Shown: positions 1 to 8,127 of the stretch, in pieces
Layout of the letters: the number at the start of each line of letters is the position of its first letter
Numbering within the stretch: position 1 is the stretch's first letter
Source of the DNA: Clostridia bacterium
GTDB lineage: Bacteria > Bacillota > Clostridia > Christensenellales > Aristaeellaceae
Reading direction: 5' to 3'
Assembly: GCA_017550035.1 (NCBI GenBank)
Contig: JAFYLS010000059.1
Location: 1 to 56,716, forward strand
DNA: 56,716 nucleotides
Program-made: the position numbers and the translations under genes
The notes under the pieces: generated by a model
Told to the model about the DNA's origin: nothing
The model's database searches: none
Seen by the model: only the letters and a program-made list of their open reading frames with translations

Positions 1-1
1 C

Positions 2-307
2 GTATTCACCCTGGAAAAGGAAGAAATGTACGGCGAATTCTTTGACATTCCCAAGCCCGACAGCGTGGTATTCACCGGCTGGTTCTCCACCGGCAACGTG
101 TTCCGCAGCGGCTGCACCTTCTCCCGCGGCCATGGTAAGGTGTTCTATTTCCAGCCCGGTCACGAAACCAACCCCACCTATAAGAACGAGATCGTTGGCC
201 AGATCCTGCGCAACGCCGTGCGCTGGGCCGCTCCCCAGAAGGAAATCTTCGATGAAATCGATTGCCCCTGGGAAACCGAATACATCGAAAAGAAGTATCA
301 GAAATAA
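2..307 (+). CDS. ThuA-like domain protein, 3' end only (5' truncated by window)
   Basis: Only the last 101 codons are present; the reading frame is open to the left edge. The visible tail has the ThuA-fold pattern GWFSTGNVFRSGCTFSRG followed by GKVFYFQPGHETNPTY and a closing NAVRWAAP helix, as in ThuA-like (trehalose-utilisation, glutamine-amidotransferase-like fold) proteins. Members occur in sugar utilisation loci, but their reaction is poorly defined, so the substrate is not inferred here. A methionine at base 26 lies inside the conserved fold and is not a credible start. A strong hairpin terminator begins 13 bases after the stop, so this gene ends its transcript. Confidence 0.8.
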   Translation, partial: VFTLEKEEMYGEFFDIPKPDSVVFTGWFSTGNVFRSGCTFSRGHGKVFYFQPGHETNPTYKNEIVGQILRNAVRWAAPQKEIFDEIDCPWETEYIEKKYQK

Positions 308-320
308 CGAAAGCAAACAA

Positions 321-352
321 AAAGAGGCTGCAAATCCTGCAGCCTCTTTCCT
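321..352. terminator. Bidirectional rho-independent terminator between convergent genes
   Basis: Perfect 12-bp stem (321-332 with 338-349, loop AATCC) whose ends are AAA/TTT runs. It sits between the ThuA-like gene on + and the rhomboid-like gene on -, and can serve both. Confidence 0.85.
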
Positions 353-358
353 TATGCC

Positions 359-1003
359 TTATCTTTGTCTTTGATTCCACCAGTTTTTCAGTTTCCATAT
401 ATCGTGCCGCGCAGCCAGATAGGCATTCCTTCCAAAGAACAGGAAAAACGGCAGCAGCGACAGCACCAGCGAAACCTTCGTCATCCACGATCCTGCCAGG
501 AAGGAATAGATCAGCAGCGCTGCATCCAGCCAGGCGATATACTTCATTTTGATGGGAAGCACCATAAACAGGTTGATCTGCATCTCTCCATACAGCACGG
601 CAATGGCGAGGAACAGCGTCATGTTGAGGTAGGTGTTAGTAGCGTAGCCCGTGACAAAGCCGGCTGCGATATTCCCCAGCACACCAATCAGATAGTACAG
701 ATTGAACCGCCGGCTGCCCCAGCGGTTTTCCAGCATGGTACCCAGCATGTAGTAAAAATAGAGGGCAAACAGAATAAAAAACAAACTGCTTTCGGGCGGC
801 AGGAACACAAAAGTGATCAGCCGCCACACCTGCCCCTGCAGAATCAGGCTCCGGTCAAAGTACAAAAGCGACGACGCACTGATGCCAAAGGGCATAAAAT
901 CCAGCACAAAGACGCCCAGCATGCCCAGACACAGAAATTTCATCAGCTCCGGGACATAGTACCGTCCCATCTTACGTTCCAGCTGATCCAGAAAACGCTG
1001 CAT
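359..1003 (-). CDS. Rhomboid-like multi-pass membrane protein, probably proteolytically inactive
   Basis: A 214-residue integral membrane protein with about six hydrophobic segments. It shows rhomboid-fold marks: GQVWRLITFVFLPP in the first loop (compare WRLxTxxF) and ENRWGSRRF after the second helix. Active rhomboids have a GxSG serine in helix 4 and a histidine in helix 6; the corresponding stretch here reads NTYLNMTLFLAIA with no GxSG, so I infer a pseudoprotease (iRhom/derlin-like). The start ATG at 1003 has GAAAGGA upstream. The gene lies 29 bases after the AraC regulator gene on the same strand and may be cotranscribed. Confidence is good for the fold, moderate for inactivity. Confidence 0.65.
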   Translation of the reverse strand: MQRFLDQLERKMGRYYVPELMKFLCLGMLGVFVLDFMPFGISASSLLYFDRSLILQGQVWRLITFVFLPPESSLFFILFALYFYYMLGTMLENRWGSRRFNLYYLIGVLGNIAAGFVTGYATNTYLNMTLFLAIAVLYGEMQINLFMVLPIKMKYIAWLDAALLIYSFLAGSWMTKVSLVLSLLPFFLFFGRNAYLAARHDIWKLKNWWNQRQR

Positions 1004-1032
1004 AACGCATTCCTTTCATGTTAACATGATCT

Positions 1033-1866
1033 TTATTTGGTATGGTTTTTCACATACTGGGAAGGCGTGCACTGGTAGCATGCATGAAATGCCCGGTAAA
1101 AGGTACGCAGACATTCAAAACCCACATTCGCAGCAATCTCCAGCATAGTCAATTCGCTGTCCATCAAAAGTTCAGCTGCATGACGGCAGCGCTGCGCCAT
1201 CACATATTCATTCATGGAGCAGCCCAGATAATCGTGAAACAGGCGGGAAAAACGGCTCTTACTGTAGCCAAAGTATCGTGCCACATCCTCCAGCCTGAGC
1301 GGTTGACGGTAGTTTTCCTGCAGATAAGAAAGCACATCCCTGAGCACATCCCGCATGGAACCCTGCCGCCTGCTTTCCGCAGGTTCTTCCAGCCCCACAT
1401 GGTCGATGGCCAATCCCAGCACCATATAGGAAGCACCTTTGCGCACCTCGGGAGAGTAATTCTGCCAGTGTTCGGGCAAACGGGGAATAAGCGCCAGCAA
1501 TTCGTTCATACCGTCTTCTTCCAGGTCCCAAACCAGCTTTTTGAAAACCTTCTTCTGCAATTGTTTCTGCAACGAAGGAACACTGGACAGAGGAACAATC
1601 ACAACCACCGTCTCATTGGGTTCCTCACTGACATAAGTATGCACTGCATAACTGGAACAAATAAGTAGTTGATTGGCACGCACATTCATTTTCTGTCCGT
1701 CCACAATGGCAGTCAGCATGCCTTTTTTGACAAAAACCAGTTCGATGCTCTGATGAAAATGGGGAATGAAATTGTCATTCTCGCGTGTTCCGCAATATGC
1801 CGTAGACATCTCATCGCGGTTCACTTCATAAATATCCCCAACGGAAAGTCTGGGTTTCACTTTCAT
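1033..1866 (-). CDS. AraC-family transcriptional regulator with N-terminal cupin
   Basis: 277 residues. The N-terminal half (about 30-140) is a cupin-like ligand pocket with the HFHQSIELVFVKKG motif. The C-terminal 100 residues carry two helix-turn-helix units: LRLEDVARYFGYSKSRFSRLF and the family signature MLEIAANVGFECLRTFYRAFH ending in TPSQYVKN. This is the standard architecture of AraC/XylS regulators that sense small molecules, often sugars. A purine-rich GGAGAGGAGG precedes the ATG. It is divergent from the DUF4342 gene and upstream of the rhomboid-like gene; the ligand cannot be inferred. A role for the truncated ThuA-like gene is possible but unsupported. Confidence 0.9.
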   Translation of the reverse strand: MKVKPRLSVGDIYEVNRDEMSTAYCGTRENDNFIPHFHQSIELVFVKKGMLTAIVDGQKMNVRANQLLICSSYAVHTYVSEEPNETVVVIVPLSSVPSLQKQLQKKVFKKLVWDLEEDGMNELLALIPRLPEHWQNYSPEVRKGASYMVLGLAIDHVGLEEPAESRRQGSMRDVLRDVLSYLQENYRQPLRLEDVARYFGYSKSRFSRLFHDYLGCSMNEYVMAQRCRHAAELLMDSELTMLEIAANVGFECLRTFYRAFHACYQCTPSQYVKNHTK

Positions 1867-1972
1867 CCTCCTCTCCTCGACCTATGCTATCAAAGCAACA
1901 GCGAAATGTCAAGGTATGTAAATTCCTTCCAAAACCTTTCCTAATTCTCATTTTTTCCTAATCTTTTACTGA

Positions 1973-2001
1973 TTGCGATTCTCATATTCGTCCGATATGA
2001 T
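1973..2001 (+). promoter_or_regulatory. Sigma-A-type promoter for the DUF4342 pair
   Basis: TTGCGA (1973-1978), 17-bp spacer, TATGAT (1996-2001), about 32 bases before the first DUF4342 start codon. Confidence 0.5.
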
Positions 2002-2033
2002 AAACACGTCCCAAGGAAAAGGAGGAAAAAACA

Positions 2034-2528
2034 ATGGAAGCTCGTGAAAACAACATGGTAACGAAACTGAGCCTTAAAGCCAACGTCACTTTCGAAGAAG
2101 CCCAAACTGCCCTGGAAAAAGCCGGCTGGGATACACTGGATGCCTTGGAAGCCCTGGAAAGAGCAAAGAAAGAACGTGAAGAAAAAGCCAAAGAAGAGAA
2201 AAAACGAATCACCCATGAAGAAAGGAAGCGCGAACTCATGAAATTTCTGAACACTGTCTTTGACTGGATCAAGCGCGGCATCAACTGTTTGTGCCGCAAC
2301 GAACTGAAGATCTCCTCGAAAAACGGCACTTCTCTGGATATGAACCTGATGGTTCCCACCTTGCTCCTTATTTTCTTCTTCCCCTTAACGGTCATCTCCG
2401 CCATCATCGCTTTCTTCTGTGGTGTACGCTTTACCCTGACCGGTCCCGATGTGAGCAAGGTACAGGAAGCAATGAAAACATCCCCTGCTGCTGAAGAAGA
2501 AAAAGTTAACAGCGGCATTCAGGAATAA
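2034..2528 (+). CDS. DUF4342 / UBA-like N-terminal membrane protein, copy 1
   Basis: 164 residues. Residues 8-45 form a UBA-like three-helix unit (LSLKANVTFEEAQTALEKAG), followed by a charged Glu/Lys linker. A DUF4342-type core follows: a beta hairpin around NELKISSKNGTSLDMNL, then one long hydrophobic segment (VPTLLLIFFFPLTVISAIIAFFCG) and a short polar tail. Family proteins are small, conserved in Bacillota and functionally uncharacterised. AAAAGGAGG precedes the ATG. A paralog follows 59 bases downstream, then a two-component system, which suggests an envelope-related role (inference). Confidence 0.7.
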   Translation: MEARENNMVTKLSLKANVTFEEAQTALEKAGWDTLDALEALERAKKEREEKAKEEKKRITHEERKRELMKFLNTVFDWIKRGINCLCRNELKISSKNGTSLDMNLMVPTLLLIFFFPLTVISAIIAFFCGVRFTLTGPDVSKVQEAMKTSPAAEEEKVNSGIQE

Positions 2529-2587
2529 GCCCCCGCAATCCAGCCACCCCATTCAACCAACACTTTCTGAAAAAGGAGAAACAAATC

Positions 2588-3082
2588 ATGGATCATTATG
2601 AAATGGTAGAAAAGCTGCGCCAGAAAGCCAACGTGACCTACGAAGAAGCCAAGACTGCACTGGAAACTGCCAACTGGGATATTCTGGACGCTCTGGTCCT
2701 GTTGGAAAGCGAAGGAAAGGTACACCAGAATTCCTCCACCTTCACCACGGAAGAAAAGCCTGTTGAAAAGCCCAAGTCCAACAACAAGCGCGATTTTGTG
2801 GACATGCTGAACCGGGTATTCGGTTACATCAAGCAGTTTATCGCTTTCCTGAGCCGCAACGAAATGCACATCAAGTGGAGAGACGGACAGAATCTGGAAA
2901 TGAATCTGCTGGTGCTGGCAATCTTCCTGCTGCTGTGCTTCCCCCTGACCGTCATCCTGTTCATCATCGCTTTCTTTAAGGGCGCGCGTTTCTCTCTCCA
3001 CGGCCCGAACGTGGATAATCTGAACATGCAGGTATCTCTTAATAAGGATGAGCAGGAAAACAAGAACAACACGCAGAACTAA
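2588..3082 (+). CDS. DUF4342 / UBA-like N-terminal membrane protein, copy 2
   Basis: Same length (164 residues) and architecture as the gene before it. It has the UBA-like start (LRQKANVTYEEAKTALETAN), a variable linker, the basic FVDMLNRVFGYIKQFIAFL amphipathic helix, the NEMHIKWRDGQNLEMNL hairpin and the hydrophobic segment ending FKGARFSLHGPNV. The core is clearly paralogous to copy 1 while the linker has diverged, so this is a tandem duplication, not a recent copy. AAAAGGAGAAAC lies before the ATG. A GC-rich hairpin after the stop ends the pair. Confidence 0.7.
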   Translation: MDHYEMVEKLRQKANVTYEEAKTALETANWDILDALVLLESEGKVHQNSSTFTTEEKPVEKPKSNNKRDFVDMLNRVFGYIKQFIAFLSRNEMHIKWRDGQNLEMNLLVLAIFLLLCFPLTVILFIIAFFKGARFSLHGPNVDNLNMQVSLNKDEQENKNNTQN

Positions 3083-3099
3083 TCTTTAATCACATACTT

Positions 3100-3130
3100 C
3101 CGTGACGGCCATACGCCGTCACGGCTTTGT
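3100..3130 (+). terminator. Hairpin terminator after the DUF4342 pair
   Basis: 10-bp stem (3100-3109 with 3115-3124, loop CATAC) followed by a short U-containing tail. Read-through into the response regulator is possible because the tail is weak. Confidence 0.6.
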
Positions 3131-3160
3131 GCATATTTACATTCTGTCCGGAGGGAAATC

Positions 3161-3853
3161 ATGCCCACCATTTTGCTGATTGAAGATGAAGAAAAACTGG
3201 CCCGCTTCATTGAACTGGAACTGAAACACGAAGGCTATGACGTCATGAAGGAATTTGACGGCAGACTGGGCCTTACCCGTGCAGAAGAAAACGATGTAGA
3301 TCTGATTCTTCTGGATATTATGCTGCCTTCTCTGAACGGCCTGGAAGTGCTGCGCCGTCTGCGCAAAAGCAAAAATACCCCTGTTATCATGCTTACTGCC
3401 AGGGATGCCGTAATGGATAAAGTCACCGGACTGGACATGGGAGCAGACGACTATATGACCAAGCCTTTTTCCATTGAAGAACTGCTTGCCCGTATCCGTG
3501 CAGCCCTGCGAAAAGGCGCCGTGAAGGAAGAGGAACACGATTCCCTTCTTTGCTGTGAAGACCTGGAAATGGATGTAAAGCGCCATGCCGTGCGCAGAAA
3601 CAGGAAGTCCATTACCCTGACAGGCAGAGAATTTACACTCCTTCAGTGTTTTCTGGAAAATCAGACTCTGGTGCTCAGCCGCGAACAGTTGCTTGAAAAA
3701 GTCTGGGGTTATGACTATGTAGGCGAAACCAATATCGTGGACGTGTACATCCGGTATCTGCGCAGCAAAGTTGATGACGGCTATTCCATCAAACTCCTGC
3801 ACACCGTCCGCGGCGTAGGTTACACGCTTTGCCGAAAGGATCAGCAGTCATGA
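3161..3853 (+). CDS. OmpR/PhoB-family response regulator
   Basis: 230 residues. The receiver domain (1-115) has the acidic pocket IEDEE, phospho-acceptor Asp52 in LILLDIMLP, the switch Thr in VIMLTARD and the conserved Lys in MTKPFS. The C-terminal winged helix (about 130-225) has the LTGREFTLLQCFLENQ start and the VDVYIRYLRSKVD recognition region ending in HTVRGVGYTL. GGAGGG stands before the ATG. The last codons overlap the kinase gene by ATGA, so the two products are translationally coupled and form a cognate pair. The target genes are unknown; the DUF4342 pair just upstream is a candidate (inference). Confidence 0.95.
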   Translation: MPTILLIEDEEKLARFIELELKHEGYDVMKEFDGRLGLTRAEENDVDLILLDIMLPSLNGLEVLRRLRKSKNTPVIMLTARDAVMDKVTGLDMGADDYMTKPFSIEELLARIRAALRKGAVKEEEHDSLLCCEDLEMDVKRHAVRRNRKSITLTGREFTLLQCFLENQTLVLSREQLLEKVWGYDYVGETNIVDVYIRYLRSKVDDGYSIKLLHTVRGVGYTLCRKDQQS

Positions 3854-5136
3854 GCGAAAACAAAAGCATGTCCTCCATCGCTCACCGCATCAATAAAAGC
3901 TATATGCTTAGAACTGTCCGGGTATTGCTGCTGTGCAATCTGCTGCTTTGCGCACTGCTGCTGGGCGTATGGTGCTATGCATCTGAACAGGCGGCCGACA
4001 GGTTTACCCCCTGGCGTGAAAGAGCGATCACCTGGGATCAAAATGTTTCCCTGTTTAAGCGTATAGACACGATTACTTATACCTTTGAAACCCAGGACGG
4101 GGAAATGCACAGCGTATCCGATCCGGATTACTTTTCTCTTTGCCGCCGTGCCATGCCCGTTTTGCTGATAGGCGAGCTTTTGATCGTACTCAACCAACGC
4201 AGAGCCGGCATGAAAAAAGCACAAAAACTTTTGCAGCCGCTGGAGACCATGGCCGAAACAGCGCTGGAAATGAGCCGTACCCGGTTCGACATGGAAAAGC
4301 TGCACACGCTGGAAAATGCCATTGCAGGCGTAAATCCTGATGTTCCGGATACCGTTTTGCAGACCGGAGAACAGGAATTGCAGGGTTTGGAAAAAGCGGT
4401 CAATGATCTGATGAACCGCATGCGTCTTTCCTATCAGGAACAGACCCGTTTTGTTTCTGATGCTTCCCACGAACTGCGCACACCCATTGCCGTTATTCAA
4501 GGATATGCAGATATGCTGTCCCGTTGGGGAAAAGATGATCCCACCGTGCTGGAGGAAGGCATCACTGCCATCAAGAGCGAATCTGCGCACATGAACAAGC
4601 TGATCGAACAGCTGCTATTCCTGGCCCGCGGCGACAGCGGACGCACCCGTATGACCATGGAAAACACCGAACTTTCTTCGCTCGTCAAAGAAGTGCATGA
4701 AGAGTTTGGCATGATCCATCCCGACCGCGACTGGCGTATGCAGGCAGATACCCAGGTATTTGCCCTGTGTGACAGCGCCATGATCAAGCAGACCCTGCGC
4801 ATTCTGACCGAAAATGCCGTCAAGTATACCGCAGAAAGCGATACCATTACGCTCCGTGCACTTATTCATAAAGGCATGCCTGCATTGGAAGTGCAGGATA
4901 ACGGTATCGGCATTGCCGAAAAGGACCTGCCCCGTATTTTTGACCGTTTCTATCGCGCCGATCCCAACCGCACAAGAAAAACAGGCGGAACAGGGCTGGG
5001 CCTTTCCATTGCCAAATGGATTGTGGAACAGCACGGCGGCCATTTCGATGTACTTTCCCGCCCGGAATTCGGCACCCGCATCACGGTATGTCTGCCGCAG
5101 AAAAAAGAAACTTCATCCAACCGAATAAATACATAA
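3850..5136 (+). CDS. Membrane sensor histidine kinase
   Basis: 428 residues from the ATG that overlaps the regulator's TGA (AAAGGA upstream). An in-frame ATG further up at 3829 lies inside the regulator and lacks a ribosome site. The first transmembrane helix is at about 14-38, followed by a short extracytoplasmic loop of roughly 65 residues and a second helix (RAMPVLLIGELLIVL). A HAMP-like linker leads to the HisKA box with phospho-acceptor His in FVSDASHELRTPIAVI. The ATPase domain has the N box (ILTENAVKYT), G1 (VQDNGIGIAEKDL), F box (FDRFYRADPNRTRKT) and G2 (GGTGLGLSIAKWIVEQHGG). This is a typical orthodox kinase; its signal is unknown, though the short loop suits envelope sensing. Confidence 0.93.
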   Translation: MSENKSMSSIAHRINKSYMLRTVRVLLLCNLLLCALLLGVWCYASEQAADRFTPWRERAITWDQNVSLFKRIDTITYTFETQDGEMHSVSDPDYFSLCRRAMPVLLIGELLIVLNQRRAGMKKAQKLLQPLETMAETALEMSRTRFDMEKLHTLENAIAGVNPDVPDTVLQTGEQELQGLEKAVNDLMNRMRLSYQEQTRFVSDASHELRTPIAVIQGYADMLSRWGKDDPTVLEEGITAIKSESAHMNKLIEQLLFLARGDSGRTRMTMENTELSSLVKEVHEEFGMIHPDRDWRMQADTQVFALCDSAMIKQTLRILTENAVKYTAESDTITLRALIHKGMPALEVQDNGIGIAEKDLPRIFDRFYRADPNRTRKTGGTGLGLSIAKWIVEQHGGHFDVLSRPEFGTRITVCLPQKKETSSNRINT

Positions 5137-5142
5137 CAAAAC

Positions 5143-5180
5143 ACAGCACCCCGGAAGTTCTCCTTCCGGGGTGCTGTTTG
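5143..5180. terminator. Strong hairpin terminator between convergent two-component and ABC genes
   Basis: 15-bp perfect stem (5143-5157 with 5163-5177, 5-base loop) with T-rich sequence on the + side and T-containing flank on the - side. Confidence 0.9.
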
Positions 5181-5200
5181 TTTCAGAAATTTCAGTTATG

Positions 5201-5995
5201 TCAGGACAGAAGCACACGGTCGCTGACCAGACCATCGCCCGCTTTCTTGGCAAAAAGGGCAATCAAATCTTCCTTCTGCAGCAGCTGCTTTGCTTCTCCG
5301 CCCACTTCGTAAAGAATCTGCCCTTCGTTCATCATAATCAGGCGGTTGCCGTACTTGATAGCATCGTTCATATTATGCGTTACCATCATGGCAGTCAGAT
5401 TATTCTCACGAATCAACTTGGCGCTCAGTTCCAGCACCTTGGCTGCCGTTTTGGGGTCCAGCGCAGCCGTATGTTCGTCCAGCAGCAGAATCTTGGGCTT
5501 TTGCAGTGTTGCCATCAACAGCGTCAGTGCCTGACGCTGACCGCCGGAAAGCAGACCCACTTTATGCGTCAGACGGCTCTCCAGACCCAGTTCCAGCTGA
5601 CTGAGCAGTTCGGTATATTCCTTGCGTTCCTTATTGGTGATATACCAGCGCAGCGTACGCTTTTTGCCGCGGCGCGCTGCCATGGCCAGATTTTCTTCAA
5701 TGGTCATATCCGCAGCTGTGCCCATCATGGGATCCTGAAACACACGGCCCAGATATGCAGCGCGCTTGTGCTCGCTCAGATGCGTCACATCCACACCGTC
5801 AATCACAATCTTGCCATCGTCCACCGCGTACACACCTGCCACAGAGTTCAGCATGGTGCTTTTACCTGCGCCGTTGCCGCCGATGACCGTTACAAAATCG
5901 CCCTTTTCAAGGGAAAGATTCAAACCGTTCAAAGCCACTTTTTCATTGATGGTGCCGTGACCGAACACCTTCACAACCTGTTCAACCTTCAGCAT
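5201..5995 (-). CDS. ABC importer ATPase, TrpXYZ-like (COG1101 type)
   Basis: 264 residues. Walker A GGNGAGKST, Q-loop VFQDPMMG, ABC signature LLSGGQRQALTL, Walker B ILLLDEHTAALD and the switch His in MMVTHNMND are all intact. The DEHTAALD variant is typical of the ATPases that pair with COG4120 permeases and COG2984 binding lipoproteins. The gene follows the permease with one base between stop and start, with GGGGGAGG inside the end of the permease gene, so it is the third gene of the operon. Regulation is through the T-box leader at the head of the operon, which points to an aromatic amino acid as substrate. Confidence 0.9.
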   Translation of the reverse strand: MLKVEQVVKVFGHGTINEKVALNGLNLSLEKGDFVTVIGGNGAGKSTMLNSVAGVYAVDDGKIVIDGVDVTHLSEHKRAAYLGRVFQDPMMGTAADMTIEENLAMAARRGKKRTLRWYITNKERKEYTELLSQLELGLESRLTHKVGLLSGGQRQALTLLMATLQKPKILLLDEHTAALDPKTAAKVLELSAKLIRENNLTAMMVTHNMNDAIKYGNRLIMMNEGQILYEVGGEAKQLLQKEDLIALFAKKAGDGLVSDRVLLS

Positions 5996-5996
5996 G

Positions 5997-6902
5997 TTAC
6001 TTTGCCTCCCCCTTTGCAGAACGCTTCAGCGTAGCCAGATAACCCTTAAAACGGGGCAAGGACAACGCCACAGCCACGGTAATGGCAGTGAACAGCTTCA
6101 GGTCGTTGGAGGGCATACCCATTTTCAGCACCAGCGCAATGATCACGCGATACACCACGGCGCCCAGGATAATGGCCACCAGACGCTTATAAAAACCGCC
6201 TTTACCAAAGAGCACTTCACCGATGATCAGCGAAGCCAGACCGATCACAATGGCACCGGTGCCCATCTGAATATCCGCAAAGGACTGGCTCTGGGCAATC
6301 AGCGCACCGGACAAAGCGATCAGACCGTTGCTGATGACCAGGCCCAGAATTTTCATGTTATCGGTATTGATGCCCTGAGCACGGACCATGTGTTCATTAT
6401 TGCCGGTAGCACGGATGGCGCTGCCCAGCTCAGTGCCGAAGAACCAGTACAAAACCGAAATAACTGCCAATGCACAAACGGCGCCCACCACGATCATGGA
6501 CGTGGTCTTATCCAGACCCCAGTTCTGCAAAAAAGTATACACAGTGTTCAGACGCAGAATGGACACGTTGGCACGGTTTCCCATCACACGCAGATTGACG
6601 GACCACAGCGCAATCATGGTCAGAATGCCGGAAAGCAGGGCAGGGATCTTCAATTTGGTATGCAACAAACCCGTGGACAATCCCGCCAGAAGGCCTGCTC
6701 CGGCTGCGCACAGCGTAGCCACAAGCGGGTTTGCACCAGCTGCGATCATAGAACCCGCCACGGCAGCGCCCAAAGTCAGGGACCCTTCAGCCGTCAGATC
6801 CGCCATATCCAATACACGATAGGAAATATACACGCCCAGCGTCATCACGGACCAAAGCAGGCCCAGCGCCAGTGCGCCAAGAAGCACATCAACCATGTTC
6901 AT
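5997..6902 (-). CDS. ABC importer permease, COG4120-type
   Basis: 301 residues, with about eight hydrophobic segments, of the LivH/BPD2-like permease fold. It starts MNMVDVLLGALALGLLWSVM and contains the family-typical ISYRVLDMADLTAEGSLTLG and AEGS..GAA stretches. It sits between the binding-protein and ATPase genes of a binding-lipoprotein/permease/ATPase operon. The 141-base gap to the binding-protein gene holds a 9-bp GC-rich inverted repeat (6985-6993 with 7011-7019), which may trim or stabilise the mRNA so that more binding protein than permease is made (inference). The ribosome site (GGATGGTGA) is modest. Confidence 0.88.
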   Translation of the reverse strand: MNMVDVLLGALALGLLWSVMTLGVYISYRVLDMADLTAEGSLTLGAAVAGSMIAAGANPLVATLCAAGAGLLAGLSTGLLHTKLKIPALLSGILTMIALWSVNLRVMGNRANVSILRLNTVYTFLQNWGLDKTTSMIVVGAVCALAVISVLYWFFGTELGSAIRATGNNEHMVRAQGINTDNMKILGLVISNGLIALSGALIAQSQSFADIQMGTGAIVIGLASLIIGEVLFGKGGFYKRLVAIILGAVVYRVIIALVLKMGMPSNDLKLFTAITVAVALSLPRFKGYLATLKRSAKGEAK

Positions 6903-6984
6903 TCACCATCCGTACACATGTCATTTACATGTCTCAATCCATCAGAAAAAAATTAACAATTGGAGAAACCGGAATATGCGCAGT

Positions 6985-7019
6985 TCTGCGGGAAGGCCGA
7001 ACAAGCGCCGTCCCGCAGA
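6985..7019 (-). other. Intergenic inverted repeat in the importer operon
   Basis: Stem TCTGCGGGA / TCCCGCAGA separated by 17 bases, without a U tract. It lies between the binding-protein and permease genes. It may set relative expression by processing or partial termination. Confidence 0.4.
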
Positions 7020-7043
7020 CTGTCAACCGAAAGCAGCAGCCTG

Positions 7044-8054
7044 TTATTCATCGGCCATTTCCTGCATATAGGACTGATACTTTTCAGGCACTTCGATACC
7101 CATTTCCTTCACCATGGTGGCGTTCACGCAGTAATCAAAACCGGTAGCCATCTGGATGGGCATGGTGGATACATCGGCGCCGTTCTTGAGCACTTCCACC
7201 GCCATCAGACCAGTCTGGTAGCCCAGCTTGTAATAATCAATACCCAGCGTGGCGGTACCGCCGGCCATGCACATGCCGCTTTCACCGGTAATAACAACCT
7301 TTTCTTCTTCCACAGCAACGCCGTACACAATAGGCATAGAGGAAGCCAGCACGTTATCCGTGGGGATGTAGATGGCATCGCATTTGCCGCAGAGTTCCTG
7401 CATGCCCTGCTGCACATCGTTGGAATTGGTCACGGTCACTTCCACATAAGTCTTGCCGGCAGCTTCGATGGCTTCCTTTGCCATCTGCGCCTGCAGGATG
7501 GAGTTGTCTTCAGAAGAAGTGTAGATCACGCCCACCGTTTTGGCACCGGGTACCAGTTCCAGAAGCAGAGCGATCTGATCACTCACAGGGTTCATGTCAG
7601 AAGTACCGGACACATTGTAGCCGGGAGCTTCGTTGCTCTTGACCAGCTTGGCCACTTCGTAATCAGTAATGGCAGTGCCCAGAATCGGAATGCTTTCCGT
7701 CTTGCCCGCCATGGTCTGGGCAGCACCGGTACCGATTGCCAGCACCAGGTCCATTTCGTTGGCCACAAACTGATCTGCAATGGTAGCCAGATTGGAAGAA
7801 TCCGCCTGACCGTTCTGCAGATCGATCACGATGTTTTCGCCGTTCACATAGCCGTTCTCTTCCAGCGCTTTTACAAAACCGTCGCGGGCAGAGTCCAAAG
7901 CCACATGCGTTACAAGCTGAATAACGCCAACCTTGGGCATATCAGCGGGGGCATCGGCAGGTGCCTGGGTCGGTTCGGCAGAAGGCGTCTTGGCACAGCC
8001 GTACATAGACAGACAAAGAATCAGAGCCATCAGGATCGCAACCAGTTTCTTCAT
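7044..8054 (-). CDS. ABC importer substrate-binding lipoprotein (COG2984, TrpX-like)
   Basis: 336 residues from the ATG at 8054, chosen because CGGAGGAAC lies just upstream and it opens the signal peptide MKKLVAILMALILCLSMYGC. The lipobox LSMYGC gives a lipid-anchored Cys near residue 20. The mature part has the two-lobe periplasmic-binding fold of COG2984: VGVIQLVTHVALDSARDGF, VLAIGTGAAQTMAG, IPILGTAITDYEVAKLV, VGVIYTSSEDNS and IYIPTDNVLASSMPIV. TrpX-type members bind aromatic amino acids. The upstream T-box with a UUC specifier suggests phenylalanine here rather than tryptophan (inference). Confidence 0.9.
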   Translation of the reverse strand: MKKLVAILMALILCLSMYGCAKTPSAEPTQAPADAPADMPKVGVIQLVTHVALDSARDGFVKALEENGYVNGENIVIDLQNGQADSSNLATIADQFVANEMDLVLAIGTGAAQTMAGKTESIPILGTAITDYEVAKLVKSNEAPGYNVSGTSDMNPVSDQIALLLELVPGAKTVGVIYTSSEDNSILQAQMAKEAIEAAGKTYVEVTVTNSNDVQQGMQELCGKCDAIYIPTDNVLASSMPIVYGVAVEEEKVVITGESGMCMAGGTATLGIDYYKLGYQTGLMAVEVLKNGADVSTMPIQMATGFDYCVNATMVKEMGIEVPEKYQSYMQEMADE

Positions 8055-8127
8055 AAATAAGTTCCTCCGTAGTTTTACTTCTATTTGCATCCGGTCGCTG
8101 CCGGGTGTAAATGTATAAATTGTGTAT

